Shown in pieces: positions 63,260 through 64,000 of a stretch of DNA of 64,000 nucleotides. This DNA comes from an uncultured Prevotellaceae bacterium (GTDB lineage: Bacteria; Bacteroidota; Bacteroidia; Bacteroidales; Bacteroidaceae). Every line of letters starts with the position of its first letter. Positions within the stretch are counted from its first letter, which is position 1. The position numbers and the translations under genes are program-made. The notes under the pieces are model-generated. The model saw nothing but the letters and a program-made list of their open reading frames with translations. It was not told where the DNA came from and ran no database searches. Location: positions 1 through 64,000 of the forward strand of contig CAMKEM010000002.1 of assembly GCA_946411565.1 (NCBI GenBank), given 5' to 3'.

Positions 63260-64000
63260 CTATAATGATTCTTTCTTTGTAATATAGATGACGTGTTCTT
63301 CTTCATCCGTTGTGGTGGCGAAGAGATAAATGTCACCACCATCCTTGATTTTAAGGCGTTTACGAAGTTGTTCAGGAGAAAGGGGGAAGTTGCGAACAGA
63401 AATGTTCGCCCTATCAATTCCTGCAAGAGCGGACTTCAGCTCCTTCTTGTTCATAGTCGTGACACACAGGATGTTAAACACACGACCGGGGAAACCCTCA
63501 ACATCCGCACCTCCGACAAAAAGATGAGAGTTACGGGCTATCTGCCTAACACCGAAACGGCTTTCTACTTCCGAGAAACACCCGGCTTTCATAACTGAGG
63601 CATTAGGTACAAATAGTCTTTCCGCATTCCTTGATTCCGAGACAGGGGTATTAGCCTCACTCAGAGTAAAGACAAACGCCTCGTCATCATTAACACAATG
63701 CACCTCAAGAGCACTCTCGTATCTCTCAGAAAGCACAAGCAATAGTTCCTTGCACTCATTCTGGGTTGACACGATATGAACTTCCCTAACGGCATTTCCC
63801 GAACCAGAGGCGCGGTTGATATCCTCTACCGTCTGATGCCAATCGAGCATAGGGGATAGCTTTACCATCACAACAGCCGTTCTGTTAAGCAATTCCCCGA
63901 TGAAACCGAGGATATTGGGGGTACAATCGCCAATAGCATAGGTTCTGTTGCCGTTAGTATCGCGACGGGCAGGATCTATGAAAACCACGATCCCTTGTAG
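63260..64000 (-). CDS. THUMP-like domain class I methyltransferase, N-terminus outside the window
   Basis: The frame is open from the window edge to a TAG at 63262-63260, so the N-terminal part is missing. The visible 247 residues begin with a methyltransferase segment VVFIDPARRDTNGNRTYAIG, followed by VVMVKLSPMLDW. The C-terminal half has a THUMP-like pattern (HLFVGGADVEGFPGRVFNIL, NISVRNFPLSPEQLRKRLKI). These match the Bacteroidetes SAM-dependent methyltransferases annotated with a THUMP-like domain, presumably acting on RNA. Confidence 0.8.
   Translation of the reverse strand, partial: LQGIVVFIDPARRDTNGNRTYAIGDCTPNILGFIGELLNRTAVVMVKLSPMLDWHQTVEDINRASGSGNAVREVHIVSTQNECKELLLVLSERYESALEVHCVNDDEAFVFTLSEANTPVSESRNAERLFVPNASVMKAGCFSEVESRFGVRQIARNSHLFVGGADVEGFPGRVFNILCVTTMNKKELKSALAGIDRANISVRNFPLSPEQLRKRLKIKDGGDIYLFATTTDEEEHVIYITKKESL

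Overview
The window reads as chromosomal DNA of a Bacteroidales bacterium, most likely Prevotellaceae (Prevotella sensu lato). The evidence is the promoter grammar (TAnnTTTG -7 boxes, weak Shine-Dalgarno use), the gene families (an Oar-like TonB-dependent receptor, a BspA-type leucine-rich repeat protein, DUF3098, DUF3109, DUF2723/GT117, and a glycine-lipid-type acyltransferase pair) and the GH3 xylosidase plus CE1 esterase that suggest plant-polysaccharide use. Most genes are housekeeping; the unusual material is in the spaces between genes and, in one case, inside a gene.

Layout. 1-2.1 kb: a partial tRNA-Glu, recO and an Ala/Lys/Glu-rich secreted protein. 2.2-4.6 kb: a frameshifted small lipoprotein and a two-gene acyltransferase operon. 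4.7-9.5 kb: an M16 peptidase diverging from a DEAD-box helicase, WbqC and SGNH-hydrolase cluster. 10.2-17.7 kb (minus strand): an operon acpP-fabF-rnc-dapB-lepB-PBP4 followed by a DUF3298-type lipoprotein. 18-22.9 kb: GNAT-like, parE and S41 peptidase. 23.5-31.8 kb: GH3 xylosidase, Dus, OmpA-like protein and Oar-like receptor. 32-36.6 kb: tRNA-Phe, a small secreted LRR-like protein, about 2.2 kb of gene-poor repeat-rich DNA with a candidate small RNA, and a CE1 esterase. 36.7-45 kb: an efflux operon (TolC, HlyD, ABC ATPase, MacB/FtsX permease) followed by its NtrC-type regulator and histidine kinase; a close sigma-54 promoter match with three upstream palindromes precedes tolC. 45-54.3 kb: a decayed toxin-antitoxin pair, DUF3109, ung, gpmI, rnhB, galM, GNAT, TrmH-family and sufS. 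54.4-64 kb: pnp, the BspA-like protein, a very large DUF2723 membrane protein, DUF3098 and a partial THUMP-like methyltransferase.

The most striking result is a set of palindromic repeats that appear compatible with translation. Two closely related elements of 147 and 150 bp, and a third of 141 bp, lie in frame inside the DUF2723 gene; a 147-bp intergenic copy of the first kind is stop-free in the same frame. A related cassette occupies three junctions between co-directional genes. It begins as a 7-bp-period AT array, contains a mini-ORF starting ATGCCTTTC whose TGA overlaps the ATG of the next gene (ATGA), and at two of the three loci continues into that gene to encode most of its signal peptide (the P-[LF]-G-G-L-G-G-F-L-L core).

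Other recurrent non-coding patterns are: 11-bp-phased arrays of differing sequence at five sites; 7-bp-phased arrays in most co-directional gene gaps; a roughly 70-nt inverted-repeat element fused to the -7 box (TTTGCACTCG...CTTCGTGC) with compensatory stem changes between copies; and several 160-345 bp inverted-repeat elements, one family of which seems to have cut off a RelE/YafQ-like toxin gene.
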